Positions 45,529 through 54,295 of a stretch of 64,000 nt of DNA are shown here, piece after piece. Source of the stretch: Mesorhizobium sp. Root102 (GTDB taxonomy: Bacteria > Pseudomonadota > Alphaproteobacteria > Rhizobiales > Rhizobiaceae); assembly GCF_001425625.1 (NCBI RefSeq), contig NZ_LMCP01000012.1, positions 2,620 through 66,619 of the forward strand. The letters are read 5' to 3'. Under the pieces are notes generated by a model that worked only from the letters and a program-made list of their open reading frames with translations, was not told where the DNA came from and did not search any database. A program made the position numbers and the translations under genes. Each line of letters begins with the position of its first letter. The stretch's first letter is position 1.

Positions 45529-46478
45529 TTTGCGCTGCCCGCCAGATCGACATCGACGATCTGGCCCGGCTGCAGCGGGCCGGCATCGCCCTCCGGCCGT
45601 GCCTCGACCAGGTAGACCAGCTTCTGTCGGTTCTCGAGGGAATAGATCACCGGTGGTGTGAACTCGGGATCGGGCGAGACGTAGCTGACGCGCGCCTTCA
45701 CATCCGGCCCGCAGCCGTCGCAATGGACGCCGAGCAAGGTGCCGACCTTGACCGAGGAGAAGGCGCTCTCTGGAATGTAGACGCTGAGCTTCACCGCGCC
45801 GTCGGGCAGGATCGAAATGACCGGCGCGGTCGGACCCGCGGTGTCGCCCGGATTGCGGATGACGTCGTTGACGCGGCCTGGCGAGGGTGCTGCCAGCACC
45901 CGCTTCGACAACCGCCACTGCGCCTGCTCCAGCGTCGCTTGCGCCTGCTTGACCTGGTTGTCGGCGGCCTTGATGGTCTCCGGCCGTGCCGGCAGGCCGC
46001 CGACGGCGAGATTGGCGGTGGCCTGGCCGACCTGCGCGTTTGCGGTTTCCAGTGTGGCCGACGCGGTGTCGAAATCAGCCTGCGTGCCGGCGCCGCGCTT
46101 GAACAGATCGGCGGCGCGGTCGAATTTGCGCTTGGCGTCGGCGGCCTGGGCGCTGGCCATGTCGACCTCGGCCTTCAGCACGGCGATCTCTTCCGGCCGC
46201 TTGCCGATCTGCAGGTCGGCCAATTGCGCCTGCGCCTGGGCAAGGCCGGCCTGCGCCTGCGCCACCGCGATTTTTGCGTCGGCACTTTCCAGCGTCACCA
46301 CGGTCATGCCGGGCACCACGCGGTCGCCGCGCTTCACCGCGACGGTCTCGACCTGCGCCACCTCGATCGGCGCCAGCAGCACATAGTCGCCTTCGACATA
46401 GCCGACGGCCAGCGGGGCAGCCGGGGCACAGGCGCTGAAAAGCTGCGCGGCGAGCGGCAGCGAACACAGAAAGCTCAT
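45525..46478 (-). CDS. HlyD-family periplasmic adaptor protein (YbhG-like), possible lipoprotein
   Basis: The 317-residue protein links an inner-membrane pump to the outer membrane or supplies substrate to it. The N-terminus has a hydrophobic stretch ending FSACAP, which could be a lipoprotein lipobox. Residues about 65-190 form a long coiled-coil hairpin with Ala/Gln-rich heptads (AQAQAGLAQAQAQLADLQ). The lipoyl and beta-barrel parts flank it. It is overlapped by four bases on each side by the TetR and ATPase genes. Confidence 0.88.
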   Translation of the reverse strand: MSFLCSLPLAAQLFSACAPAAPLAVGYVEGDYVLLAPIEVAQVETVAVKRGDRVVPGMTVVTLESADAKIAVAQAQAGLAQAQAQLADLQIGKRPEEIAVLKAEVDMASAQAADAKRKFDRAADLFKRGAGTQADFDTASATLETANAQVGQATANLAVGGLPARPETIKAADNQVKQAQATLEQAQWRLSKRVLAAPSPGRVNDVIRNPGDTAGPTAPVISILPDGAVKLSVYIPESAFSSVKVGTLLGVHCDGCGPDVKARVSYVSPDPEFTPPVIYSLENRQKLVYLVEARPEGDAGPLQPGQIVDVDLAGSAK

Positions 46479-47179
46479 GGTCTTTGCCCCTTTATCCTTG
46501 CCCCTTTTCTGGAAGCCAATATGGCCTCGAGATTGCCCGATGTGGCCGCCACCACCTTGGCCGCCTCGGCCGCGCCGATGTCGTTCCAGCCCATGCGGCG
46601 CATCACCGCCTCGCGGCCGATGCGGAAATAGATGACCTGGCCGATCAGCGTGAACACGGTGAGCCTTGTGGCCTCACTTTCGGCCGGCTCGCCGGTCGCC
46701 TGTTCCCAGAGTTGGCACAGCCGGCGATGCGTCGGCTCGAAGACACCGTCATAGATGCGGTCGAGGGCTGCCGTCGGATGGGAAAGCTCGCGCAATACGA
46801 ACTGCACGATCTCGCCGGCCTGCGGGCTTGCCACGACAAAGCCGACCATCCGCTCCAGCGCCGCGAACAACTGCGCTTGCGCCCCCTCCGGACCGCCCGG
46901 TATCGGCGCCTGCGCATTGCCGAGCGCCTGGCCGGCGACCGTCTGGATGGTCTCGACGATAAAGTCGGCGGCAGCAGTGCGAAGGCCCTCCTTGCCGCCG
47001 AAATGATAGGCGATCGAGCCGATATTGGCTTGCGCCTCGGCAGCGATCTCGCGCGTCGAGGTGCCGTCAAAACCCTGCCGCCCAAACAGTTTCAGCGCCG
47101 CCTGGACGAGGGCCGCACGCGTCATCTCGGCGGGAGATGCTTCGCGGCGAAGGATTTTGGTGGGGGGCTGCTTGATCAT
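46475..47179 (-). CDS. TetR-type regulator, CecR/DUF1956-like
   Basis: The 234-residue protein has an N-terminal TetR helix-turn-helix (about 18-65; ALVQAALKLFGRQGFDGTST, REIAAEAQANIGSIAYHFGG). The CecR-type C-terminal domain follows, with QFVLRELSHPTAALDRIYD. In E. coli CecR controls ybhGFSR, the same gene order as here. The start is nine bases from an inverted repeat that is the likely autoregulatory operator. Confidence 0.9.
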   Translation of the reverse strand: MIKQPPTKILRREASPAEMTRAALVQAALKLFGRQGFDGTSTREIAAEAQANIGSIAYHFGGKEGLRTAAADFIVETIQTVAGQALGNAQAPIPGGPEGAQAQLFAALERMVGFVVASPQAGEIVQFVLRELSHPTAALDRIYDGVFEPTHRRLCQLWEQATGEPAESEATRLTVFTLIGQVIYFRIGREAVMRRMGWNDIGAAEAAKVVAATSGNLEAILASRKGARIKGQRP

Positions 47180-47187
47180 ATGAGGTA

Positions 47188-47209
47188 TTTAATCAAACGA
47201 TTGATTAAA
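47188..47209. promoter_or_regulatory. Probable CecR/TetR operator
   Basis: The arms TTTAATCA and TGATTAAA are perfect inverted repeats around six bases, just upstream of the TetR-type start at 47179. The high A/T content stands out from the flanks. It would allow the regulator to repress its own efflux operon. The CYTH gene starts 75 bases away in the other direction and could share the control. Confidence 0.6.
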
Positions 47210-47283
47210 GTCAATTCGTGAACGCTAACTTGTGCATGCCACTGTCTTGCCATCGCCGACGGCAACCGCTTTAGTGCGCGGCC

Positions 47284-47757
47284 ATGGGCAAGGAAGTCGA
47301 GCGCAAGTTCCTGGTCTCCGGCACCGCATGGCGGGATTTGGCCGAGGCGCGTATCCGTATCCTCCAGTTCTATCTTGCTGCCAGCCCGGGGCGAACGGTG
47401 CGCGTGCGCATCAGCGATGGCACGTCCGCCAAGCTGACGCTCAAGTTCGGCAGCAAGGCGCGCGAGCGCGACGAATTCGAATATCCGATCCCGCTGCCGG
47501 AGGCGGTGGAGATGATGGGTTTCGCCATCGGACGTGTCATCGAGAAGACACGTCACCATGTTAGGCACCGCGGCTATCTCTATGAAGTCGATGTCTTTGG
47601 CGGACCGCTTGCCGGACTTGTGGTCGCTGAACTTGAGACACCGGAGGACGTGCCGGACGAAATGCTGCCTGACTGGCTCGGCCGTGAAGTCACCGGTGAG
47701 CCGAAATTCTACAACGCGTCGCTCGCCCTCGGGGGGATACCGGAGATCGCCGCATGA
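47284..47757 (+). CDS. CYTH domain protein
   Basis: The 157-residue protein is a minimal CYTH (triphosphate tunnel) domain. It has the N-terminal EVERKFLV (ExExK metal and phosphate site), VRVRISDGTSAKLTLKFG with the basic tunnel residues, and VDVFGGPLAGLVVAELE with the acidic ligands. Relatives hydrolyse inorganic triphosphate, act on nucleotide triphosphates or bind polyphosphate. Its stop overlaps the CHAD gene start by four bases. Confidence 0.92.
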   Translation: MGKEVERKFLVSGTAWRDLAEARIRILQFYLAASPGRTVRVRISDGTSAKLTLKFGSKARERDEFEYPIPLPEAVEMMGFAIGRVIEKTRHHVRHRGYLYEVDVFGGPLAGLVVAELETPEDVPDEMLPDWLGREVTGEPKFYNASLALGGIPEIAA

Positions 47758-48692
47758 GCTTTCGCATCGATCCGCGCCTGCCGCTGACCGACGAGGTCAG
47801 GCGTATCCTCGCCGAGGAAATCGGCAAGGCGCTCCATCATCTTGACGCCGCGCGGAGTCGCCCGGAACAGGCGCTGCACAAATGCCGCAAGCGGCTGAAG
47901 AACGCGCGCGCCTTGCTTCGCCTAGTTCGTTCCGGAGACGAAACATTCTGTGAGACCGAAAACCAGTGCTATCGCAACGTGGCCGGCCTGCTTGCCGGAC
48001 CGCGCGAGGCGACGGCGCTGATCGAGACCATCGACCGGCTGGCGGCAAGTTCTCCCAAGGAGAGCGCCGACGACGGGCTAAGCGCGGCGCGCGACAGGCT
48101 GATCGCGCGCCAGCATGAATTGCACGAGGGCAGCGGGCTCGAAGCGGCGATCGGGGCGGCGACCACCGCTTGCGAGGAAGGCCTCAAGCGGATCGAAAGC
48201 CTTGCCTTGCCCGACCAGCCGGAACAGGCGGCCGACGTGCTTGCCGAAGGCGCCCGTGCCACGCTGCGTCGTGCCAGGAAAGCGCTGGACAAGGCCGGGT
48301 CGCGCGGCGAGGCCAATGATTTCCATGATCTGCGCAAGGCGGCCAAGACCCACGGCATGCATCTGTCGCTGCTCGGCAGGCTGTGGCCGACGCCGATCAG
48401 GGCAAGGCGCAAGGCGGTCGACGAACTGGGCGAGCGGCTGGGCGACCTGCACGATGTGCTGGTGATGCGCGCGCTGCTCGAAACCGATGACCGACCGCTC
48501 GGGCCGCCCGAGGACACGAAGCTTCTGGCCAAGCTGCTGAAGCGGTCGGAGAAGCAGCTGAAAAAGAGCTGTCTTGCCGAGGCGGCCGAGCTGTTCGGCG
48601 ACAGTCCCAAACGCTCGACACGCAAACTGGCCCGCAAGGCGCGCGACGATCTGGCTGCGGCGCCGGAAGAGGCCGCGGCGACCACCAGCTGA
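47754..48692 (+). CDS. CHAD domain protein
   Basis: The 312-residue protein is a helical CHAD domain rich in conserved His, Lys and Arg, for example LDAARSRPEQALHKCRKRLK and ANDFHDLRKAAKTHGMHLSL. CHAD domains bind polyphosphate. In many bacteria CYTH and CHAD are fused; here they are separate but overlap in ATGA. The two together probably act on or at polyphosphate, which is an inference from the families. Confidence 0.92.
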   Translation: MSFRIDPRLPLTDEVRRILAEEIGKALHHLDAARSRPEQALHKCRKRLKNARALLRLVRSGDETFCETENQCYRNVAGLLAGPREATALIETIDRLAASSPKESADDGLSAARDRLIARQHELHEGSGLEAAIGAATTACEEGLKRIESLALPDQPEQAADVLAEGARATLRRARKALDKAGSRGEANDFHDLRKAAKTHGMHLSLLGRLWPTPIRARRKAVDELGERLGDLHDVLVMRALLETDDRPLGPPEDTKLLAKLLKRSEKQLKKSCLAEAAELFGDSPKRSTRKLARKARDDLAAAPEEAAATTS

Positions 48693-48742
48693 CCACGTGT
48701 GGCTGGCGCACAGCCGCCCGCCTATGCTAATCGCCATGGGGC

Positions 48743-49570
48743 ATGACCAAGCCCGGCGACACGCTTCTGGATCGACTTGGCCGCTGGCTTGCCGGCCGGC
48801 TGCAGGATGAATCTTCCGGCTACGAGCCCTATACGCCGTCCGATGCCGAGACGCTGCGTCGCACGCTTGAGCCCGGCGACATCCTGCTGATCGAGGGCAA
48901 CCAGAAGATCTCGGCGGCGATCAAATACCTGACCCAGTCGACCTGGTCGCATGCGGCCTTCTATGTGGGCGATGCGCTGGCCGAACAGGAAGACGGAACG
49001 GAACGGCAGCGGCTGATCGAGGTCACGCTCGGCGAAGGCTGCGTCGCCGTGCCGTTGTCGCGCTATCGCACCTACAACACCCGTATCTGCCGGGCGAGCG
49101 GGCTGGCGCCGGAGGATCGCGACAGGGTCGTCGCCTTCATGATCGGCAAGCTCGGCCTGAAATACGACCTCAAGAACATTTTCGACATGCTGCGTTTTTT
49201 CTTCCCGACACCGCCGGTGCCGGTGCGCTGGCGCCGCCGCATGCTGGCCTTCGGCTCCGGCGACCCGACACGGGCGATCTGCTCGACGCTGATCGCCGAG
49301 GCCTATGGCCAGATCCGCTATCCGATCCTGCCCGAGATCACCCGTGCGCCCGGCCGCGCTTCGGCGCAGTCGAATTACTCGCGCAAGGAAATCCTGCACA
49401 TCCGCCACCACTCGCTGTACACACCGCGCGATTTCGACCTGTCGCCCTATTTCCGCATCGTCAAGCCGACGCTGGAATATGGTTTCGACTACCGGCAGAT
49501 GGTCTGGGACGACAAGGCAAGCACAGACGCCGCAGCCGTAAAGGCTGGCGAAATCGCCTCAGACGCGTAA
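48743..49570 (+). CDS. YiiX/YebB-like permuted papain-type hydrolase
   Basis: The 275-residue protein has the YiiX pattern: LEPGDILLIEGNQKIS, TQSTWSHAAFYVG with the His, VTLGEGCVAVPLSRYRTY, and a Cys in RAICSTLIAEAYGQI. This is the circularly permuted order of the NlpC/P60-like fold. Substrate could be an amide or lipid ester. There is no clear signal peptide, so it may be cytoplasmic. It follows CHAD by 50 bases. Confidence 0.82.
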   Translation: MTKPGDTLLDRLGRWLAGRLQDESSGYEPYTPSDAETLRRTLEPGDILLIEGNQKISAAIKYLTQSTWSHAAFYVGDALAEQEDGTERQRLIEVTLGEGCVAVPLSRYRTYNTRICRASGLAPEDRDRVVAFMIGKLGLKYDLKNIFDMLRFFFPTPPVPVRWRRRMLAFGSGDPTRAICSTLIAEAYGQIRYPILPEITRAPGRASAQSNYSRKEILHIRHHSLYTPRDFDLSPYFRIVKPTLEYGFDYRQMVWDDKASTDAAAVKAGEIASDA

Positions 49571-49658
49571 TGGCTTTCGGCCTGGGTCAGGACATGTCCC
49601 TATGGCGCGGCCTACCGCTATCCAGCCGAGATGCGGGCGTTTCACATGGCGGCCTGTA

Positions 49659-51035
49659 TCACGCCGAAACCGCAATAGCACCCTGGTTTTCGGCTCTGTG
49701 TTCTACCCAGACATGGACCGGTTCGTCCCGGCCGCGGATGCTCACCGGTCCATGATCGCGCGCATTCGACTGTGTCGTGGGCGATTCCGCCTTCGCGGCC
49801 TCAATCAGTCGTGACCCAAAGCAAATATTCGCCTGAAGCTCACGGCACAGCGACTGCAAACGGCTGGCGACGTTGACGGTGTCGCCCACCACCGCGAAGG
49901 ACAGATTGCGCTCGCTGCCGACCGCGCCGATGACCACTGCTCCATATTGTGCACCGATCCGAACGTCCAGCGGCGGGTACCCCCTGGACACCCGCTGTAC
50001 ATTCCAGTCTTCGAGAGCGGCGACCATCGCTTCAGCGCACTGGATGGCCCGCGTCGCGTCGTCATGGCTGGCTTGCGGAACCCCGAATGTCGCCATGATG
50101 CAATCGCCGATATAGTTATCGACGGTGCCATGGTGATCGAAAACGACCTGTTCCATGCGACGGTGGAACTGACGCAGAAGTTCGAACACTGCTTCGGCCG
50201 GATGATCCTCGGAATAGTGTGTGAAGCCGACAATGTCGGCGAACAGCACCGCGATATCCTGCCGGCGGACCGGGCCGAAGGGCTCGTCATCGGTGGCGAG
50301 CTGGTCGACGACATTGGGCGAAAAATGCCGGGCGAGATTGGCGCGGGCGCGCTCTGCCTTGACGTAGTCTTCCGACAGAAGTCGGGAACGATAGACGACC
50401 AGCGCCATGATCGCGCCGATAATCAGCACAACCAACACGTTGGTCGCCTGCGAAAATGTATCGACGAAATTGGGGTTGAGATAGAGGTTCAGTCGCTCTG
50501 TCATCGGCAGCGAATAGAGGTTCGTCGCCGGAATGACGGTTCCAGGATAAGAAATCACCCATCCCACCCCGATCGCCCATGTCAAGGCCGCGAGCGCGCC
50601 GAGATAGAGCGCCAATCGTGTCGAAAGGGTCAGCGCGCCAAGGCATACGAAAATCAGCAAGAATTTGAAGCTGCCCTCGCGCAGTTGCATTGCGGCCGGC
50701 GCGACCTCCAGGGAAAACGGGTTGGGCATTACCAGCAGGACGGTCAACAGAATGATGTCCAGCGTACCGACGACGTAGCCGATCCACCATCGCGCCGTGC
50801 GGCGGCGCGCAAAGAGAAACTGGATCAGGCCGACGAGCTGGAACAGCACGAGGCCCGCCAGCACGAAGAGCAGCGAAGCATCCCAGCGGCTGATCAATGA
50901 AAAGAAGCAGGAGATCACAGCGAGCGATGCCGTACGGGCCCAGAACTGCAATGCAGCACCCTGGCGTTCTGCACGCGCCCGCAAATTTTTCAGGCGCGAA
51001 TAGCGGCGAAGTTCAAGTGTTGGCGCGGTCGACAT
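49659..51035 (-). CDS. Membrane-anchored class III adenylate/guanylate cyclase
   Basis: The 458-residue protein has about six N-terminal membrane helices (residues about 30-215) followed by a cyclase catalytic domain (about 265-440). The catalytic part has DIAVLFADIVGFTHYS with the metal Asp, VDNYIGDCIMATFG with the second Asp, and IGAVGSERNLSFAVVGDTVN. It likely makes cAMP; a GTP-specific form cannot be excluded. ATG at 51035 is preferred to an upstream start at 51083. No HAMP linker is obvious between the two parts. Confidence 0.9.
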   Translation of the reverse strand: MSTAPTLELRRYSRLKNLRARAERQGAALQFWARTASLAVISCFFSLISRWDASLLFVLAGLVLFQLVGLIQFLFARRRTARWWIGYVVGTLDIILLTVLLVMPNPFSLEVAPAAMQLREGSFKFLLIFVCLGALTLSTRLALYLGALAALTWAIGVGWVISYPGTVIPATNLYSLPMTERLNLYLNPNFVDTFSQATNVLVVLIIGAIMALVVYRSRLLSEDYVKAERARANLARHFSPNVVDQLATDDEPFGPVRRQDIAVLFADIVGFTHYSEDHPAEAVFELLRQFHRRMEQVVFDHHGTVDNYIGDCIMATFGVPQASHDDATRAIQCAEAMVAALEDWNVQRVSRGYPPLDVRIGAQYGAVVIGAVGSERNLSFAVVGDTVNVASRLQSLCRELQANICFGSRLIEAAKAESPTTQSNARDHGPVSIRGRDEPVHVWVEHRAENQGAIAVSA

Positions 51036-51176
51036 AGGATCACTTCGATTTCTTCGGCAAACCCGCCCTCTACGGTCTGGCAAATCAGTGCGCGAATCCT
51101 ATCATGAATGTGATTTCATTTTTGAACCGCGGCTGCAAAGAGCAAGAATGTCCGGATAAAAGATCATTTGGCCGTG

Positions 51177-51449
51177 TCAGGCCGGTAACGGGCGGCGTCC
51201 CCTTGCAGGAGCGGCGGGCCGATCGAACGCGCCGGCATCGCGCGGGTGTGGGCCGATCGGCATGATCGCCGGAAATGGCGTCGCGCCAAAGGCAAACGTC
51301 CATTTGTAGCCGACCAGCCCAACCTCCGGCGTCGACTGCTGGTCGTGATGGGCCAGCAGTTTGGCGCGGTCGGCCAGCTCCTGCGCCTCGCGCCGCACCA
51401 TCTCCGCCGTCTCCGACGTTTCAACCATCATAATGCATATATGACACAT
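51177..51449 (-). CDS. Hypothetical protein (90 aa)
   Basis: The protein begins MCHICIMMVETSETAEMVRR and has a helical, charged N-terminal half, then a Gly/Pro-rich half (GLVGYKWTFAFGATPFPAIM). I recognise no domain. GAGAGGGC lies just before the ATG at 51449. An ATG at 51431 or 51428 could also serve. It is unlinked in function to the neighbouring cyclase. Confidence 0.5.
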   Translation of the reverse strand: MCHICIMMVETSETAEMVRREAQELADRAKLLAHHDQQSTPEVGLVGYKWTFAFGATPFPAIMPIGPHPRDAGAFDRPAAPARGRRPLPA

Positions 51450-51562
51450 GTGCCCTCTCGTGAAACCGGATGGCGGGGAGCAAGACAGGCATGCTAGACT
51501 GGTATTGCCGGGAAGATATCGACGCAGCCTTCCCTTTTCAGCATCGACAGGGGGGTAAGCAG

Positions 51563-51661
51563 TTGAAGATTTCCAGGGCTTTGATGACGTCGGCAGCCTT
51601 GCTGTCGGCGGTTTTGCTGTTGGCGGGTTGCGGGCACGGGCTGATTAACCGGCTAATCTAA
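51563..51661 (+). CDS. Very small predicted lipoprotein (32 aa)
   Basis: A TTG at 51563 follows a GGGGGG run and opens a 32-residue frame. It has a Lys/Arg N-terminus, a hydrophobic stretch (LMTSAALLSAVLLL) and the lipobox LAGC, leaving only about ten residues of mature lipoprotein. This resembles entericidin-size peptides but has no sequence match I can name. The stop overlaps the convergent PAP2 gene end by four bases. Confidence 0.5.
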   Translation: MKISRALMTSAALLSAVLLLAGCGHGLINRLI

Positions 51662-52389
51662 TCTCCGGTCTCGCTGTCGCCGTTCAGGCGCTGACCGCGC
51701 CATCGCTGCCACGCCCGGGCAGTGAGCCAGCAAAGCATCGCCCAGACGAAGCCGGCGCACCAGCCGGCCAGCACATCCGACGGCCAGTGCACACCCAGAT
51801 AGATGCGGCTGATGCCGACCAGCAGCGTCGTCATCACCGCCAGCGACAGCACATAGATCTTCGTCGTTCGCCCCGGCAGGAAGCGCGCTGCCAGCGCGCC
51901 GAGCGTCAGATAGGTCACTGCCGACAGCATGGCGTGGCCGCTCGGAAAAGACAGCGTCGTTTCGTTGACGAGATGCGAGACGAGTTCGGGGCGCGGCCGG
52001 TCGATGCCGGCTTTCAGCAGGCTCGACAGCACCTGACCACCGGCAACCGCCACGAAGATGAAAAGGGCGGTTGCCAGCCTGCGAATGAGCAGGAGATAGA
52101 CGATTACCGCCGCCGTGATCAGCACCAGCACGCTGCCGCTGCCGAGGCTGGTGATATCGCGCATCGCTCCTTCCAGCCAGAGCGGGCCGATCGGGCTGTC
52201 GGGCTGGCCCGCCTTGCGGAAGGCGAGCAGGATTTCGGTGTCGAAGGCGTGCGGCGTGGTGGCCCGCGCCACCTCCATCAACTCCTCGAAGCCCCAAAGG
52301 CCGGCGGCGATGACCAGGCCGGCCAGCAGGACCGGGAATTCGACCCGGTTGAGCAGCGCGTTCGCGGCGTTCTTCATCGGCAAATTCAC
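51658..52389 (-). CDS. PAP2-family membrane phosphatase
   Basis: The 243-residue membrane protein has about six helices and all three PAP2 motifs: KAGIDRPRPE, SFPSGHAML with the catalytic His, and SRIYLGVHWPSDVL with the nucleophile His. It likely dephosphorylates a lipid phosphate at the inner membrane. It lies next to a small DMT-type gene on the same strand, three bases apart. Confidence 0.92.
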   Translation of the reverse strand: MNLPMKNAANALLNRVEFPVLLAGLVIAAGLWGFEELMEVARATTPHAFDTEILLAFRKAGQPDSPIGPLWLEGAMRDITSLGSGSVLVLITAAVIVYLLLIRRLATALFIFVAVAGGQVLSSLLKAGIDRPRPELVSHLVNETTLSFPSGHAMLSAVTYLTLGALAARFLPGRTTKIYVLSLAVMTTLLVGISRIYLGVHWPSDVLAGWCAGFVWAMLCWLTARAWQRWRGQRLNGDSETGD

Positions 52390-52392
52390 CCG

Positions 52393-52734
52393 TTACAACC
52401 GGCCTTGCAGATAGGGTCCGAGTGTGATCAGCGCCACGGCGGCGATCGCCAGCATGATGCCGGTCGCCTGCAGCGCGTTGACGCGCTCGCCGAAGAACAC
52501 CAGCGCGACGACATTCACCGAGACCAGCTGGATGACGGCCGACAGGCTGAACGACACCGACATGCCGAACTCGCGGATCAGCCGCAGCATGATCAGATTG
52601 CCCAGCGAATAGAGCGCCAGCGTCAGCAGGATCTTGCCCAGGCTCGGCGCCAGGCCCCATTGCTTGGCCGCCGTCGCCGCCAGCAGGAAAATGACAGTCG
52701 AAAAGCCAAGCTGCAGCAATCCCGAAAAACTCAA
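52393..52734 (-). CDS. Small four-helix DMT/SMR-like membrane protein
   Basis: The 113-residue protein has four predicted membrane helices and the DMT-type end GERVNALQATGIMLAIAAVALI. Its size fits small multidrug-resistance-like or lipid-flippase subunits. The key membrane Glu of EmrE near residue 14 is not seen, so drug efflux is doubtful. It sits three bases upstream of the PAP2 gene; a joint role in lipid handling is possible. Confidence 0.75.
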   Translation of the reverse strand: MSFSGLLQLGFSTVIFLLAATAAKQWGLAPSLGKILLTLALYSLGNLIMLRLIREFGMSVSFSLSAVIQLVSVNVVALVFFGERVNALQATGIMLAIAAVALITLGPYLQGRL

Positions 52735-52855
52735 CGCCCGTCCCCTCTCGAAGCGGCATCGGCCGCGTGTGTCGCGGACGTTGTTCCGAAGCGCGCCGGG
52801 ACGTCAAGCGACCTCGATCAAACGTAGCTCTTGGCAACGGCAAGAGGGAGGGTCA

Positions 52856-54295
52856 ATGTGCGGATATCGCCCCGTCTGTCGATTCAAGGGCGGTCAGGGG
52901 TTCATGATACGCATTCTGCAAAACCTGGTGCGACGCTGGAGCGAACTTTCTCTTGCCCTGCAATTCGTCGTTGCCGGCGGCTTTGGCCTGCTGGCCGTCA
53001 TGCTGGTGGTGGGCGCCTGGGTGACGGCGCAGATCCGGGAGGGCGTCATCCGCAATTCAGCCGCCACGACGGCCCTTTATGTCGACAGTGTGATTGCGCC
53101 GCTGCTTCCCGACCTGCGCAAGGACCAGGAGCTCAGCGACTCCGTCAAGCAGGCGCTCGACGAGACGCTGGGCCAGGGCGCGCTCGGCAAGCGCCTCGTC
53201 TCGTTCAGGCTCTGGAGCCGCGACGGCACGGTTCTCTATGCGAAGGAGACGGAGCTGATAGGCCGCCGTTTCGAACCGAGCAGCGGCCTGCGCTCTGCCT
53301 TCCAGGGCAATGTCGCCGCCCAGCTCGACACGTTCGACGAGACCGAAAGCAAGGAAGAGGCGTTCGGCGTGCCTTTGCTGGAGATCTACAATCCCGTGCG
53401 CGAGCCCTGGTCCGGCGAAGTGGTGGCGGTGACCGAATTCTACGAGATCGCCGACGAGTTCAAAGCCACCCTGGCTTCCGCTCTGTGGTCTAGCTGGCTG
53501 ATCGTGGCCGGCGCGACCCTGGCGGCATTCCTGCTCCTGTCGGGCATCGTCCTTCGCGGCAGCCGCACCATCGACGATCAGCGCGGGGCGCTACGCCGCC
53601 AGGTGTCGGAGCTGCAGGGTCTGGTGACGCAAAACAGCGCCCTGCGAATGCGCGTGCAGCGGGCCTCCCGCCGCGCCACCGCGCTCAACGAAAGATATTT
53701 GCGCCGTATCGGCGCCGACCTCCATGACGGCCCGGCCCAACTCGTGGCCCTGGCGGCACTGCGCATGGACAGTCCGATATTTTCCGGCGACGGCCATTCG
53801 GGCGAAAGCCGCTCGACCGAGGTCGCGATGATCCGCAAGACGCTGGAGGATGCGCTACGCGAAATACGCGGTATCTGCACCGGCCTCGTCCTGCCGCAGA
53901 TAGAGACGGCTGCCGCGCCGGACATTCTGCGGCTGGCCGTCAACGAACACGAACTGAGGACGGGAACGTCGGTGACACTCACGCTGGCCGGACAGTTGCC
54001 GGAGCCCGGGGCCTCCGAGAAGATCAGCATCTATCGTTTTGTGCAGGAAGGGCTGAACAACGCCTACCGCCACGGGCGAGGCAAGGATCAAGCGGTGAGT
54101 GCCGGGATGAAAGGTGGCAGGCTTTGTGTTGAAGTATCGGACGCCGGGCCAGGCTTCGATCCGGCACAGGTCGAGGGCCTCGGGCTCGCCGGTCTCAGAG
54201 AGCGGGTCGAAAGCATTGGTGGCCAGTTCGAAACCTTGACCGGGCCGCAAGGCACGCGATTGGTGATCCGTCTATCGGTTGAGGAGCAAGCATGA
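52856..54295 (+). CDS. NarL-type sensor histidine kinase
   Basis: The 479-residue kinase has a membrane helix at about residues 37-58 and another at about 215-240, bracketing a periplasmic sensor domain. A coiled-coil (RGALRRQVSELQGLVTQNSA) leads to the HisKA_3 box IGADLHDGPAQLVALAALRM with the phospho-His. The ATPase domain ends DAGPGFDPAQVEGLGLAGLR. ATG at 52856 has GAGGGAGG just upstream; ATG at 52904 would remove 16 residues. The stop overlaps the regulator start by four bases. Confidence 0.9.
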   Translation: MCGYRPVCRFKGGQGFMIRILQNLVRRWSELSLALQFVVAGGFGLLAVMLVVGAWVTAQIREGVIRNSAATTALYVDSVIAPLLPDLRKDQELSDSVKQALDETLGQGALGKRLVSFRLWSRDGTVLYAKETELIGRRFEPSSGLRSAFQGNVAAQLDTFDETESKEEAFGVPLLEIYNPVREPWSGEVVAVTEFYEIADEFKATLASALWSSWLIVAGATLAAFLLLSGIVLRGSRTIDDQRGALRRQVSELQGLVTQNSALRMRVQRASRRATALNERYLRRIGADLHDGPAQLVALAALRMDSPIFSGDGHSGESRSTEVAMIRKTLEDALREIRGICTGLVLPQIETAAAPDILRLAVNEHELRTGTSVTLTLAGQLPEPGASEKISIYRFVQEGLNNAYRHGRGKDQAVSAGMKGGRLCVEVSDAGPGFDPAQVEGLGLAGLRERVESIGGQFETLTGPQGTRLVIRLSVEEQA

